DNA from: Pirellulaceae bacterium
Lineage (GTDB): Bacteria; Planctomycetota; Planctomycetia; Pirellulales; Pirellulaceae
Length of the DNA stretch: 64,000 nt
Assembly (NCBI GenBank): GCA_019636385.1
Contig: JAHBXT010000001.1
Span: forward strand, 496,001 to 560,000
Direction: 5' to 3'
The notes under the pieces were generated by a model. That model was not told the origin of the DNA. It saw nothing but the letters and a program-made list of their open reading frames with translations, and did not search any database. The stretch's first letter is position 1, and each line of letters begins with the position of its first letter. Shown in pieces: positions 45,244-53,814 of this stretch. The position numbers and the translations under genes are program-made.

Positions 45244-46392
45244 CTAACGCACCTCTAGCATACGTTGTAGGGCAATCAACGAATACCGTGCAGTCTCTTG
45301 GTCAACTTCAATGCGATTAACAATGTCGCCGGCCAGTAAATTTTCGACACTCCACGCCAAGTGCGCTAAGTCGATGCGATACATGGTCGCACACATGCAG
45401 ACAACGGGAGACAGGAAATGAATTTCCTGGTCCGGATGTTCCTGTTTAATGCGATTGACCAAATGTAGCTCGGTACCAATGGCCCATTTCGTTCCCGCCG
45501 GTGCCTGCTGGACGGTCTTCAGAATCATGCTGGTGGAGCCTGAGATATCGGCCAAGTCATTGACCTCTTGTGGACATTCAGGATGCACCAAGATTTTTAT
45601 GCCGGGGATTCGCTGACGAAATTGCGCTACATGTTCGGGACGAAACATTTGATGCACGCTGCAGTGCCCCTTCCACAACACGACGCGGCTGTCAACTATC
45701 TGCTGGTGGGTATTGCCGCCCAGATCGTCACAGTAGGGATCCCACACAGGCATTTGATCGTTGGTGATACCCATTTTCAGGGCTGTGTTGCGCCCCAGGT
45801 GCTGATCCGGAAAGAAGAATACCCGGTCACCACGCTGTTGAGCCCAGCGGATCACGGCCGCTGCGTTACTGCTGGTACAGACGATACCTCCATGTCGTCC
45901 GCAAAACGCCTTTAGACTGGCCGCCGAATTGATATACGTCACAGGAATCATTCGCGCGGTATCGACCACTTCGCCTAGCTGCTGCCAGGCATCTTCGACT
46001 TGACGAATTGCCGCCATATCAGCCATCGAACACCCGGCTGCCATATCTGGCAAGATAACAGGCACGCGCACACCGCTGCGCTCCTGCAATTTGTCGGGTC
46101 GATTGGCCAAAATATCCGCCGTCTCGGCCATAAAGTGCACGCCACAAAAAATGATGGTACGACAGTCACTGCTGGCCGCAGCTTGTTGACTAAGCTGGTA
46201 ACTGTCGCCGCGCAGATCGGCATGTCGAATGACTTCGTCCTGCTGATAATGATGCCCCAGAATCAACAGGCTCTTGCCTAGCTGGCGCCGGCCAGCATCA
46301 ATACGATGCGACAGTTCTTCATTGCCCAGTGGCTTGTAATCGGCTAGCGAAAATTTCCCAGGGGAGCTGGGAAGAATGGGAGCAATCGGCAT
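45244..46392 (-). CDS. nadA: Quinolinate synthase A
   Basis: A 382-residue enzyme that condenses iminoaspartate and dihydroxyacetone phosphate into quinolinate, the first ring of NAD synthesis. It uses a 4Fe-4S cluster bound by three Cys. Visible: LILGHHYQQDEV near residue 43, the Cys in IFCGVHFMAETADIL, CSMADM, HPECPQEV and VVCMCATMYRI near the C-terminus. The length suits the planctomycete/Bacillus class. Start at the ATG at 46392, with a 255-bp divergent gap to the FliN-like gene. nadB and nadC are not in the window. Confidence 0.95.
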   Translation of the reverse strand: MPIAPILPSSPGKFSLADYKPLGNEELSHRIDAGRRQLGKSLLILGHHYQQDEVIRHADLRGDSYQLSQQAAASSDCRTIIFCGVHFMAETADILANRPDKLQERSGVRVPVILPDMAAGCSMADMAAIRQVEDAWQQLGEVVDTARMIPVTYINSAASLKAFCGRHGGIVCTSSNAAAVIRWAQQRGDRVFFFPDQHLGRNTALKMGITNDQMPVWDPYCDDLGGNTHQQIVDSRVVLWKGHCSVHQMFRPEHVAQFRQRIPGIKILVHPECPQEVNDLADISGSTSMILKTVQQAPAGTKWAIGTELHLVNRIKQEHPDQEIHFLSPVVCMCATMYRIDLAHLAWSVENLLAGDIVNRIEVDQETARYSLIALQRMLEVR

Positions 46393-46647
46393 CGTTTTGA
46401 CTCTAGTTAACTCACCTCAAATGCTGGCAAAATCCGAGCACACACCGCTTATGCTAGCAATTCCTCCGTGCATCGGATTGGCACTGAAAAATTCCGCCAC
46501 GGTCGACGAAGGCATTGGGTTGTGCACTGCCTGTTAAGCCGTAGGCCCGAACGCTGAACTCGTCAAGTCTGCTGACGCAAGCGACGATAGAGCATTCTAA
46601 CCGGTCTGTCTGCTATCTGGCACCCGTCCTATTTTACGCGATTGAGC

Positions 46648-46962
46648 ATGTCACAGCCACAACTGCTGAAGCCGTACTGCCAAAGCGTGTTGCAAGTACA
46701 CGTTCCGGTGGTCGTGACGCTGGCCAAGAAGTCGATCCAGATCGACCAATTGCTCAAGCTGGTGCCCGGTGAGATGATCCAATTTGAAAAACCTTACGAC
46801 TCGCCCATGAGCGTCGAAGTGGTCGATCAGCCAATTGCCGAGGGTGACATTGTAAAGGCTGGCGAGAAATTTGGCATCCGTATTACTCAGATCGTCAGCC
46901 CTAAAGAGCGGTTCATCAGCCTGACTTCAAGACCGCAAGTGGCCAAGCCTGAGTGCGGATAA
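46648..46962 (+). CDS. Orphan FliN/SpoA-domain protein
   Basis: A 104-residue protein from the ATG at 46648 (the frame opens at a TTG at 46642). Residues 25-97 have the SpoA fold pattern: LQVHVPVVVTLAKKSIQIDQ, LLKLVPGEMIQFEKPYDSPM, and EKFGIRITQIVSPKERF. It is typical of FliN and YscQ-type C-ring subunits. In flagella, FliN docks on FliM and FliG. Here no flagellar gene is nearby, so it may serve in flagella from elsewhere in the genome, or in another secretion apparatus. The divergent nadA lies 255 bp away. Confidence 0.85.
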   Translation: MSQPQLLKPYCQSVLQVHVPVVVTLAKKSIQIDQLLKLVPGEMIQFEKPYDSPMSVEVVDQPIAEGDIVKAGEKFGIRITQIVSPKERFISLTSRPQVAKPECG

Positions 46963-47099
46963 GTGGACCGAGTCACCTGGGTGGCGATGTCCCGCAGAGT
47001 GCGGTAGTTCTCGGGTAGTCATTTTCGCCGGAGAGCGGAGCGTTGGCCCCAGTCCACGCTCCTGCCGCGTCCCAGCCGTCAAGATTATTCAGCTGCTGA

Positions 47100-47837
47100 C
47101 TAACGCTGAAAATTCCAGGCATCCAGGTAGTAGCGTTCGGCACACAGCTTGGCGACAAGCTCCACAGGCGGATGTGGCAGTCGCTGATCCGCTTGCCACT
47201 GGCTACGCAGAGCTGAGACCACAGCGTCACCATCCACACCCAGATTGGTGATGAACTGCGAATGCGGACGCTTGGTCCGATAGTCGGGCTCGCGCGGCGG
47301 ATGTCGCAACAGTCGGTCGACCACAGCCAAATCCATGTTCAGCAATAACGTTCCATGATAGAGCGCCCAATCGCGTCCCAGGCGTAGACTATTGCCACTG
47401 AATTTGCGATTATGCAATGTCAGATCGCACGTGCCTTGGAACGTAGCCTCTGGGCAGACGCGGATCAGTGCCTGCAACATTTGGCTCATGACAAACCGAT
47501 GCAGCGCATCCAACATGCGCAGCTGTGGTCGGTAGCGCAAGTCGAGTAGTAGACTGTACATCAGGCAACCTGGAGCGATCACTACCGACGCTCCGCCACT
47601 GGGACGACGCAGAATCGAGATGCCTGACTGCTGTGCCTGTTGACGATGCACTTCAGCGTCTACTCGACTGCTCCTGCCAACTACAACACATGTCTGAGCC
47701 GATTGCCAAACACGGAGCACTTCGCAATCCATGGCGACTGCGCGTTGATTCTCATCAGGCTCGGCCGCCAACAGGAGCGCTTCATCCAAGGCCAAATTCT
47801 GTGCCGGTGTCGGCAGCGTCAAATCCAGGAACTGCAT
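47100..47837 (-). CDS. lplA: Lipoate-protein ligase/octanoyltransferase-like protein
   Basis: A 245-residue protein of the BPL/LplA/LipB fold. Motifs: MQFLDLTLPTPAQNLALDEA, ILRRPSGGASVVIAPGCLMY (the RRxSGGG loop), CDLTLHNRKFSGNSLR (with the catalytic-type Lys), and a helical C-terminus. It transfers lipoic or octanoic acid to lipoyl domains of 2-oxoacid dehydrogenases or the glycine cleavage H protein. The ATP-using ligase and the acyltransferase forms cannot be told apart by eye, so the symbol is provisional. It lies 37 bp after fusA on the same strand, an unusual partner for the str genes. Confidence 0.85.
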   Translation of the reverse strand: MQFLDLTLPTPAQNLALDEALLLAAEPDENQRAVAMDCEVLRVWQSAQTCVVVGRSSRVDAEVHRQQAQQSGISILRRPSGGASVVIAPGCLMYSLLLDLRYRPQLRMLDALHRFVMSQMLQALIRVCPEATFQGTCDLTLHNRKFSGNSLRLGRDWALYHGTLLLNMDLAVVDRLLRHPPREPDYRTKRPHSQFITNLGVDGDAVVSALRSQWQADQRLPHPPVELVAKLCAERYYLDAWNFQR

Positions 47838-47874
47838 AGCGCTATCGTACGGCGGTGTAGCGCTGAGCGCTCAG

Positions 47875-49986
47875 TTAGGTAAATCCGAAGCCTTCAACGT
47901 CAGTTTCCGGAGCCGGCTGATAGCCTTGTGGCTCCATGGAGCAGCCCGCGCGGCCTTGGCTCAAGGAACGAATGGCCGACGAGTAGCCAAACAGTTCTTT
48001 GAGCGGCGCCAAGGCGATAATGCAGGTCATGGCACCACGCGCTTCAGTCGAGTCGATAATGGCTCGCCGTTGCTGCAAGTCGCCAACAATTTCGCCCACG
48101 TAGTCCTCGGGTGTAACGATTTCCAAACGCATTAAGGGTTCCAGGAGCGTTGGCCCGCCGGCCTGCAAGCCCAGTTCGAAGGCGTCGTTGGCGGCAATGC
48201 GAAAGGCGACTTCATCCGAGCCAACTTCGCGCATCTCACCACCGACCAACGTAACTCGCAGTCCGGTCAAGGGGAAACTGCCAATCAGCCCACCACCTTG
48301 TACGCGACCTCGCAGTTCTTCGATCACTGCAGTCTTCAGCGCATCAGGCAAAGCTGCCTCTCCAAACAACCGGTCTAAAACAATCGGCTGAGCAGATCGA
48401 TCGTCCAACGGTTCCATCCGTAACGTGACACGCGCAAACATCTGCTTGTCGCCGATTTGACGATTGCATTGCCCTTGGACTTCGGCGGACTTGGCGATCG
48501 TCTCACGGTAGTTGACCCGCGGCTTGTAGAATTTGACATTCAAATTGAAGTCGCGCGTCAACCGGTGTTTGATCACGTCCAAATGCAGTTCACCCATGCC
48601 GCTGATCAATGTTTGGCCAGACTCGGCATTCTCCGCCGCATGGAAGGTGGGGTCTTGGCGCTTCAGCATCTCTAATACTTCAGCCAGTTTCTTTCGCTCT
48701 GTGGTGTTTTCCGGCTCGATGGCCATCGACAACACGGCTTGAGCGAACTGGATACTGGGTAGTTGGATCATTTCGCGAGTATCGCAAAACGTATCGCCTG
48801 TAATTCCATAACGTGGCCCGATAGCACAAGCAATGTCGCCACATTCCAGGACCTGCACTTGGCCTTGGCGGTCCTTTTTGGTGGCATGCAACTGCCATAG
48901 CTGGGCGACATTTTCCTTCTTATCACGATTGGGACAGTAGACTCGCGAGTTAGCCTCCAGCTTGCCGGAATAGACTCGCAGCCAATACATATCGCCTGTC
49001 TTGGCGGGAAGGATCTTAAAGACCAGACCGCAAAACGGCTCATCGACCGAGGGCTTTCGCGTCAATTGTTTGTCGGGTTTGTGAGGATCGATACCTGTAA
49101 CGGGAGGTCGATCGAGCGGGCAGGGCAGGTAACTGCCAACGGCGTCCAGAACCGCTTGGACTCCGATTCCGTGCAAGGCTGAACCGCACACGACCGGTTG
49201 CAAGCTGCGATCGAGACATCCTTGTCGCAACGTCTGGCGAATCAACTCTGCGGGAATTGGCTTCTCTTCCAGCGCCAGCTCCATCAACTGGCTATTGAGC
49301 GAATATAGGGGTTCGAGCATTGCTTCGCGCCAGGCCAGCGCATCATCCATGAGATCATCGGGAATCGGTTCAATCTTGACATTTCGCCCGTCCTCGTCTT
49401 TCGGAAATCGGAGCGCCTGCATGTCGATCAAGTCGATGCAGCCAGCAAATGGCGTGGCCACGTGAGCGGGTCCCATGCCAATGGGAATTTGCACAGCCAC
49501 GGGATTGGCGCCCAACCGTAGCTTTATTTCATCCAGGACGCGGTAGAAGTCGGCGCCTTCGCGATCCAGTTTATTGATGAACACGATGCGCGGAACTTGA
49601 TAGCGGTCGGCCTGACGCCAGACCGTTTCGCTTTGCGCCTCTACGCCTTCGCGTCCGCTGAAGACAACCACCGCGCCATCCAAGACTCGCAAGCAGCGTT
49701 CCACCTCAGCCGTAAAATCAACGTGGCCGGGCGTATCCAGCAGATTGACGATGATCTCTTTCCACTTGAAGGTCACGCAGGCAGCATAGATCGTGATGCC
49801 GCGCTCCTGCTCTTCGGGGTCGTCGTCGGTCTCCGTAGTGCCCTGATCGACACCGCCCGCCTTGTGTTTGGCACCGCTGACGTACAGCATTCGCTCGGTG
49901 ACCGTGGTCTTGCCAGCGTCGATATGAGCAATGATGCCGATATTGCGAATTTTTTGAAGTTCACGAGCCAACGGAGAACCCTGCAA
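47875..49986 (-). CDS. fusA: Elongation factor G (divergent switch I)
   Basis: A 703-residue translocase. GTPase motifs are G1 AHIDAGKT, G2 RGITI, G3 DTPGH and G4 NKLD (usually NKMD). Domains II to V follow, with YRETIAKSAEVQGQC in domain IV. The switch I stretch reads KAGGVDQGTTETDDDPEEQE, where most EF-G have the HEGTATMDWMEQEQE type. The protein drives tRNA and mRNA movement on the ribosome. It is placed at the canonical str locus, 122 bp after rpsG. The N-terminal start at 49986 gives MQGSPLARELQKIRNIG, one of the usual forms. A second, standard EF-G could exist elsewhere in the genome; this one is probably the housekeeping copy, judged by its location only. Confidence 0.93.
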   Translation of the reverse strand: MQGSPLARELQKIRNIGIIAHIDAGKTTVTERMLYVSGAKHKAGGVDQGTTETDDDPEEQERGITIYAACVTFKWKEIIVNLLDTPGHVDFTAEVERCLRVLDGAVVVFSGREGVEAQSETVWRQADRYQVPRIVFINKLDREGADFYRVLDEIKLRLGANPVAVQIPIGMGPAHVATPFAGCIDLIDMQALRFPKDEDGRNVKIEPIPDDLMDDALAWREAMLEPLYSLNSQLMELALEEKPIPAELIRQTLRQGCLDRSLQPVVCGSALHGIGVQAVLDAVGSYLPCPLDRPPVTGIDPHKPDKQLTRKPSVDEPFCGLVFKILPAKTGDMYWLRVYSGKLEANSRVYCPNRDKKENVAQLWQLHATKKDRQGQVQVLECGDIACAIGPRYGITGDTFCDTREMIQLPSIQFAQAVLSMAIEPENTTERKKLAEVLEMLKRQDPTFHAAENAESGQTLISGMGELHLDVIKHRLTRDFNLNVKFYKPRVNYRETIAKSAEVQGQCNRQIGDKQMFARVTLRMEPLDDRSAQPIVLDRLFGEAALPDALKTAVIEELRGRVQGGGLIGSFPLTGLRVTLVGGEMREVGSDEVAFRIAANDAFELGLQAGGPTLLEPLMRLEIVTPEDYVGEIVGDLQQRRAIIDSTEARGAMTCIIALAPLKELFGYSSAIRSLSQGRAGCSMEPQGYQPAPETDVEGFGFT

Positions 49987-50108
49987 CCAGGCTAAATTGC
50001 TACAGACAGGCTAATTTCCTGCTACCGGGCTGACGGGACGCAATCCGGTGCTCGGCAGATGGATTCAGCACTCCAGCCAAACCGCGCTCGCAAACAACGC
50101 TTTCAACC

Positions 50109-50579
50109 CTACCAGGCAAAGTGCGCAAAGGCCTTGTTGGCTTCCGCCATGCGGTGCGTATTCTCGCGACGCGCCATAGCCACACCTTCCTTGCGGTATG
50201 CGGCCAGCAACTCGTCAGCCAGCTTTTGATGGGTCGCCCGGCCCTTCTTTTCGCGGACAGCTAACAGTAGCCAGCGAATAGCCAACGATTGCTGTCGATT
50301 GCGATTGACCTGCATCGGAACCTGATACGAGGCTCCCCCCACGCGTTTGGAGCGAACTTCGATGTGCGGCTTGAGGTTTTCCAGAGCTTGCTCGAAGACT
50401 TCGATCGGCGGCACTTCCGAAACCTTTTCGGCAATGATGTCCAACGCATCGTAGAACACCGAATAGGCGACCGACTTCTTACCGTCGTACATCAAGCAAT
50501 TCACGAACTTGCCAGCCAACAGCGACTGGAATTTCGGATCAGGACGCAAAATTTCACGGCTGGCGGTAATCTTTCCCAT
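50109..50579 (-). CDS. rpsG: 30S ribosomal protein S7
   Basis: A 156-residue S7, which nucleates assembly of the 30S head and lies at the exit site. Motifs: [37 protein letters not shown] (beta-hairpin), [12 protein letters not shown] and a basic C-terminus with [17 protein letters not shown]. The length is normal. It sits 101 bp after rpsL and 122 bp before fusA, the classical str order. Confidence 0.98.
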   Translation of the reverse strand: MGKITASREILRPDPKFQSLLAGKFVNCLMYDGKKSVAYSVFYDALDIIAEKVSEVPPIEVFEQALENLKPHIEVRSKRVGGASYQVPMQVNRNRQQSLAIRWLLLAVREKKGRATHQKLADELLAAYRKEGVAMARRENTHRMAEANKAFAHFAW

Positions 50580-50680
50580 GAGCTGCTAAATACCCCTGTT
50601 GGTGTGCAACCTTAACTGAATTGCGATGTTCTGAAGACTGACTTGTTTGAACTAAAGTGCTTGAACTGTCTCTCGGCCAA

Positions 50681-51049
50681 CTACTTCTTCTTGGCACCGT
50701 AACGGCTGCGTGATTGCTTACGTCCGTTAACCCCCAGCGTATCGCGACAGCCGCGCACTACCTGATAGCGAACCCCAGGCAAATCGCGGACTCGACCACC
50801 GCGAATCAATACAATCGAGTGTTCCTGAAGATTGTGACCTTCGCCCGGAATGTAGACCGTAACTTCCTTGCCGTTAGACAAGCGCACACGAGTAATCTTG
50901 CGCAATGCCGAATTGGGCTTCTTGGGAGTCATCGTTCGTACTTGCAAGCAAACACCCTGCTTTTGTGGGCATTTTTCGAGCACGACCGACTTGGTCGTCT
51001 TGCGTTGAACAACTCGATTCTTTTTGACCAATTGATTGATCGTTGGCAT
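50681..51049 (-). CDS. rpsL: 30S ribosomal protein S12 with Arg88
   Basis: A 122-residue S12, a decoding-centre protein. The reading frame is open to 51340, but the conserved start [20 protein letters not shown] fixes the ATG at 51049, which has no clear Shine-Dalgarno. Two loops near the streptomycin site are seen: [11 protein letters not shown] (Lys43) and [13 protein letters not shown], where residue 88 is Arg (CGC codon) rather than the usual Lys. The numbering matches E. coli S12 exactly through this region. The same change, K88R, gives streptomycin resistance in other bacteria. tRNA-Leu lies 157 bp upstream on the same strand. Confidence 0.98.
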   Translation of the reverse strand: MPTINQLVKKNRVVQRKTTKSVVLEKCPQKQGVCLQVRTMTPKKPNSALRKITRVRLSNGKEVTVYIPGEGHNLQEHSIVLIRGGRVRDLPGVRYQVVRGCRDTLGVNGRKQSRSRYGAKKK

Positions 51050-51206
51050 AGGATTGAAATACCTGATCTGGAAACGAAGTACGGTCGCCGGATGGCGGTG
51101 CCAATTATTGGATGTAGTAATTGTTGACTGTGTTAAGTACTGCTGTCGGGCTTGCACTTGCACGGGCGATGCCTGACTGGCAACAGGCAGGCACGTGCGC
51201 GTCAAA

Positions 51207-51289
51207 TACCAGAGGTGGGAGTCGAACCCACACACCCTTGCGGGCACAGGATTTTGAATCCAGCGCGTCTGCCATTCCGCCACTCTGGC
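51207..51289 (-). tRNA. tRNA-Leu (CAA)
   Basis: An 83-nt class II tRNA. Acceptor GCCAGAG pairs with CTCTGGT (one G-U), with discriminator A. The anticodon loop TTCAAAA gives CAA (decodes UUG). A long variable arm is present (GTGCCCGCAAGGGTGT), and the T-loop TTCGACT lies in a GTGGG/CCCAC stem. CCA is not encoded. It lies upstream of rpsL on the same strand and may share its transcript. Confidence 0.95.
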
Positions 51290-51811
51290 GTGGTGCGGGC
51301 CTGGACAGTAGGACCGGGCTATGCACCGATTCGGACCCAAAAATGTAACCGAGCCGCCCTAGGTTCCACAAGCCCCAATTGTCCAAGCTATTCATGAAAA
51401 ATTGCAAAACACTGCGCTAAAGCAGGCGAACGACAAAAAGTCGCCACTAGCTACGCCCAGCAGACGATCAAATCCCAGTTAGCCCAAGGTTTGGCAAAGG
51501 CAGCGTTAGGTAGGCCGCTGGCCTAACCTTAGCCAGAACATTCCCCCCATTCCTCCAATTCCGGATTGCGGGACTTAGCAACTAACAAGAAAAGCTGGCA
51601 GCATTCGAATAGGATGCTTGATCGCCGGATTGGCGATTGGCACAGCAAATGCCCGTTAATTGGAGTCTGGCGAGGACTGTGTCAACTTGGCAGACTGAGG
51701 GTTGCTGAGGCAGGCATGAGCTAGACAGTTGACGCCCCGAAGTTCGCTGGTTAGTGCCCTCAACTTAGCCCGTATGTTCCCGAAAGTGTCCGATTTGGAG
51801 CCAGATCACAC
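51290..51811. other. Intergenic region, 522 bp
   Basis: It lies between tRNA-Leu (minus) and the YugP-type gene (plus). A stem-loop with a bulge occurs at 51508-51529 (aggcc/ggcct core). It must contain promoters for both directions, but no clear -10/-35 pair is convincing. No gene is seen. Confidence 0.5.
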
Positions 51812-52531
51812 ATGATGTACTTTGACCCCATCTACTTTGTATTCATAGCTCCCGCACTACTGTTGGCGATGGTAGCTCAGTGGATGGTCCGCAGTGCCTA
51901 CTCCCAGATGAGCCAAGTGGCGGCGCGGACGTCCGGATACGATGCGGCCCGTTCCATCTTGGACGCCAACGGGCTGCAAAGTGTTGGTATTCAGCAAGTT
52001 CCAGGTGAAATGTCTGACCACTACGACCCCAGGCACCGCGTGCTGAGACTCAGCCCCGGAGTTTACCGTAGCAATTCGATGGCCGCCGTCGGTATCGCGG
52101 CCCATGAAGCCGGTCACGCGATTCAGCATGCACAAGGCTATGCCCCGCTGGCCATCCGTAACATGGCTGTGCCCGCAGCCAATTTCGGTGGCAGTATCGG
52201 TACGATTCTGTGTATGGTTGGATTGGGTATGACTGGAGCCGCACAAGGTGCTGCCGGGATCGGCCCCACGCTGTTTTTAGTAGGCATCATTGGATTTGGC
52301 GCTACGGTGGCTTTCCAACTCATTAATCTGCCGGTCGAATTCGATGCCAGCTCCCGCGCCAAAACACAGCTGGTCGAATTAGGAATTGTCTCGGGACGCG
52401 AGATTTCCTACGTCAGCAAAGTCCTAAACGCGGCTGCGTTGACCTATGTTGCAGCCACGATGCAAGCGGTCATGATCCTGGCCTACTACATCTTTCGCTA
52501 CCTGCTGGCCACGCAGCGCGGACGCGATTAG
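51812..52531 (+). CDS. YugP-type neutral zinc metallopeptidase
   Basis: A 239-residue membrane protease of the Zn_peptidase_2 (YugP) family. The first 25 residues form a membrane helix, then the metal site HEAGHAIQHAQGY (HExxH, residues about 97-101), followed by hydrophobic segments at about 130-155 and 160-180 and a C-terminal helix. It should be an integral-membrane zinc protease with a cytoplasmic or membrane-facing site; the target is unknown. The length and topology fit the family. It stands alone; the TAXI-TRAP genes start 228 bp downstream. Confidence 0.93.
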   Translation: MMYFDPIYFVFIAPALLLAMVAQWMVRSAYSQMSQVAARTSGYDAARSILDANGLQSVGIQQVPGEMSDHYDPRHRVLRLSPGVYRSNSMAAVGIAAHEAGHAIQHAQGYAPLAIRNMAVPAANFGGSIGTILCMVGLGMTGAAQGAAGIGPTLFLVGIIGFGATVAFQLINLPVEFDASSRAKTQLVELGIVSGREISYVSKVLNAAALTYVAATMQAVMILAYYIFRYLLATQRGRD

Positions 52532-52758
52532 GGCAAGCGATCTTTGAGAAATTGATAGTAGCTACCGCTGCTCAAGAAGCCCGCTTTCCAGGCAAGTCAC
52601 TTGGCGGACCAAGAACGTCCGGCTAAAGTGGTGCGACTCCACGATCCTGATTTGCCGCTGCTTGCGGGCTGTGACTGACCTGCTGAACCCAAGGAGAAAC
52701 CTCGATTCTTGGGAAATAACTGCCCGTCTGGCCGCAATTTTTTAAAAGGTAAGCGTTC

Positions 52759-53814
52759 ATGCGTGACTCGCAAGTCTTACGTCGATGCCTGTTCTTACAT
52801 TTACTGCCTTTGGACCGATGGTTTGGCCAAATTCAGTTATTGACGGCCCTGGTCCTGCTTGCCACCATGGCGGGCTGTACGCGTAGCGATTCTGCGGGTT
52901 CGGCATCATCCGGCCAACGACAGTTCATCAATGTTGGCACCGCACCTACGGGTGGCGCGTTCTTCACTGTGGGCAGCGCGATTTGTGAAGTAGTGAACGA
53001 AAATCGTGGTGATTTGAACTGGCGCGTGGCCGCCGAGTCCACGGGTGGTTCCATGGAAAACATTCGTTTGCTGAGCCAAGGAAAACTGGAATTTGCGATG
53101 TCCAATTCTTCCATCAGTTACTTCGCTGTTCGAGGAACAGAAGGCTGGGAAGCAAAACACGACATTCGCTCTGTCGTTACCTTGTTTCCCAACATCGCCA
53201 TGTTTGTGACGCTGGCAGACTCCGGTATCCAGTCGATCGCCGACCTCAAAGGCAAGAAAGTCTACTTGGGGCCAGAAGGCGCTGGCTTTGAGTACTTTGT
53301 CAAACCCATATTGGCTGCTCACGGCTTGCAACTGAACGATCTGGAGCCAACCTACGGCAGCCAGCAAAGTGCGGTAGACCTGCTTGGCGACCGCGCAGTC
53401 GCCGCAGCCATGATCGGCGGCGGCACTCCCAATCCTTCCTTGTCGCAAATGGCCCAGGCCAATAGTATTCGGCTGATCCCCTACGACGAATCGGCTCGGA
53501 AAAAACTGATCGACGACTACAGCTTTTTCGAATCCGCCTCCATTGCCGGAGGTACATACAAGGGCATTGACGCTGAGTTTGTAGGTCTGAATGTTGGCTC
53601 GGCGCATCTGATTACCCTCGCCAAGATTGACGATCAGAAGGTATACAACTTCGTGAAATTGATCTACGAGAACCGGGAAAAGATCACTCAGCGGCATAAA
53701 GCTGTGGGCAATCTGCGGCCTGACACAGCAGCTCGCAATAATGGCACCGAGTACCATCCAGGAGCCATTCGTTACTTCCGAGAAGTCGGCATACTGCCGA
53801 CCGCAGGTGAATAA
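52759..53814 (+). CDS. TAXI family TRAP transporter solute-binding lipoprotein
   Basis: A 351-residue binding protein. The N-terminus has a signal and lipobox around LLATMAGC (lipid-modified Cys at about residue 40). The mature part begins FINVGTAPTGGAFFTVGSAI, a hallmark of TAXI proteins, and ends in a helix before a stop that directly adjoins the permease start. It captures a small acid (for example a dicarboxylate or amino acid) in the periplasm and delivers it to the TRAP permease. It is encoded with no gap before the fused permease, so the pair acts together. Substrate undetermined. Confidence 0.93.
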   Translation: MRDSQVLRRCLFLHLLPLDRWFGQIQLLTALVLLATMAGCTRSDSAGSASSGQRQFINVGTAPTGGAFFTVGSAICEVVNENRGDLNWRVAAESTGGSMENIRLLSQGKLEFAMSNSSISYFAVRGTEGWEAKHDIRSVVTLFPNIAMFVTLADSGIQSIADLKGKKVYLGPEGAGFEYFVKPILAAHGLQLNDLEPTYGSQQSAVDLLGDRAVAAAMIGGGTPNPSLSQMAQANSIRLIPYDESARKKLIDDYSFFESASIAGGTYKGIDAEFVGLNVGSAHLITLAKIDDQKVYNFVKLIYENREKITQRHKAVGNLRPDTAARNNGTEYHPGAIRYFREVGILPTAGE

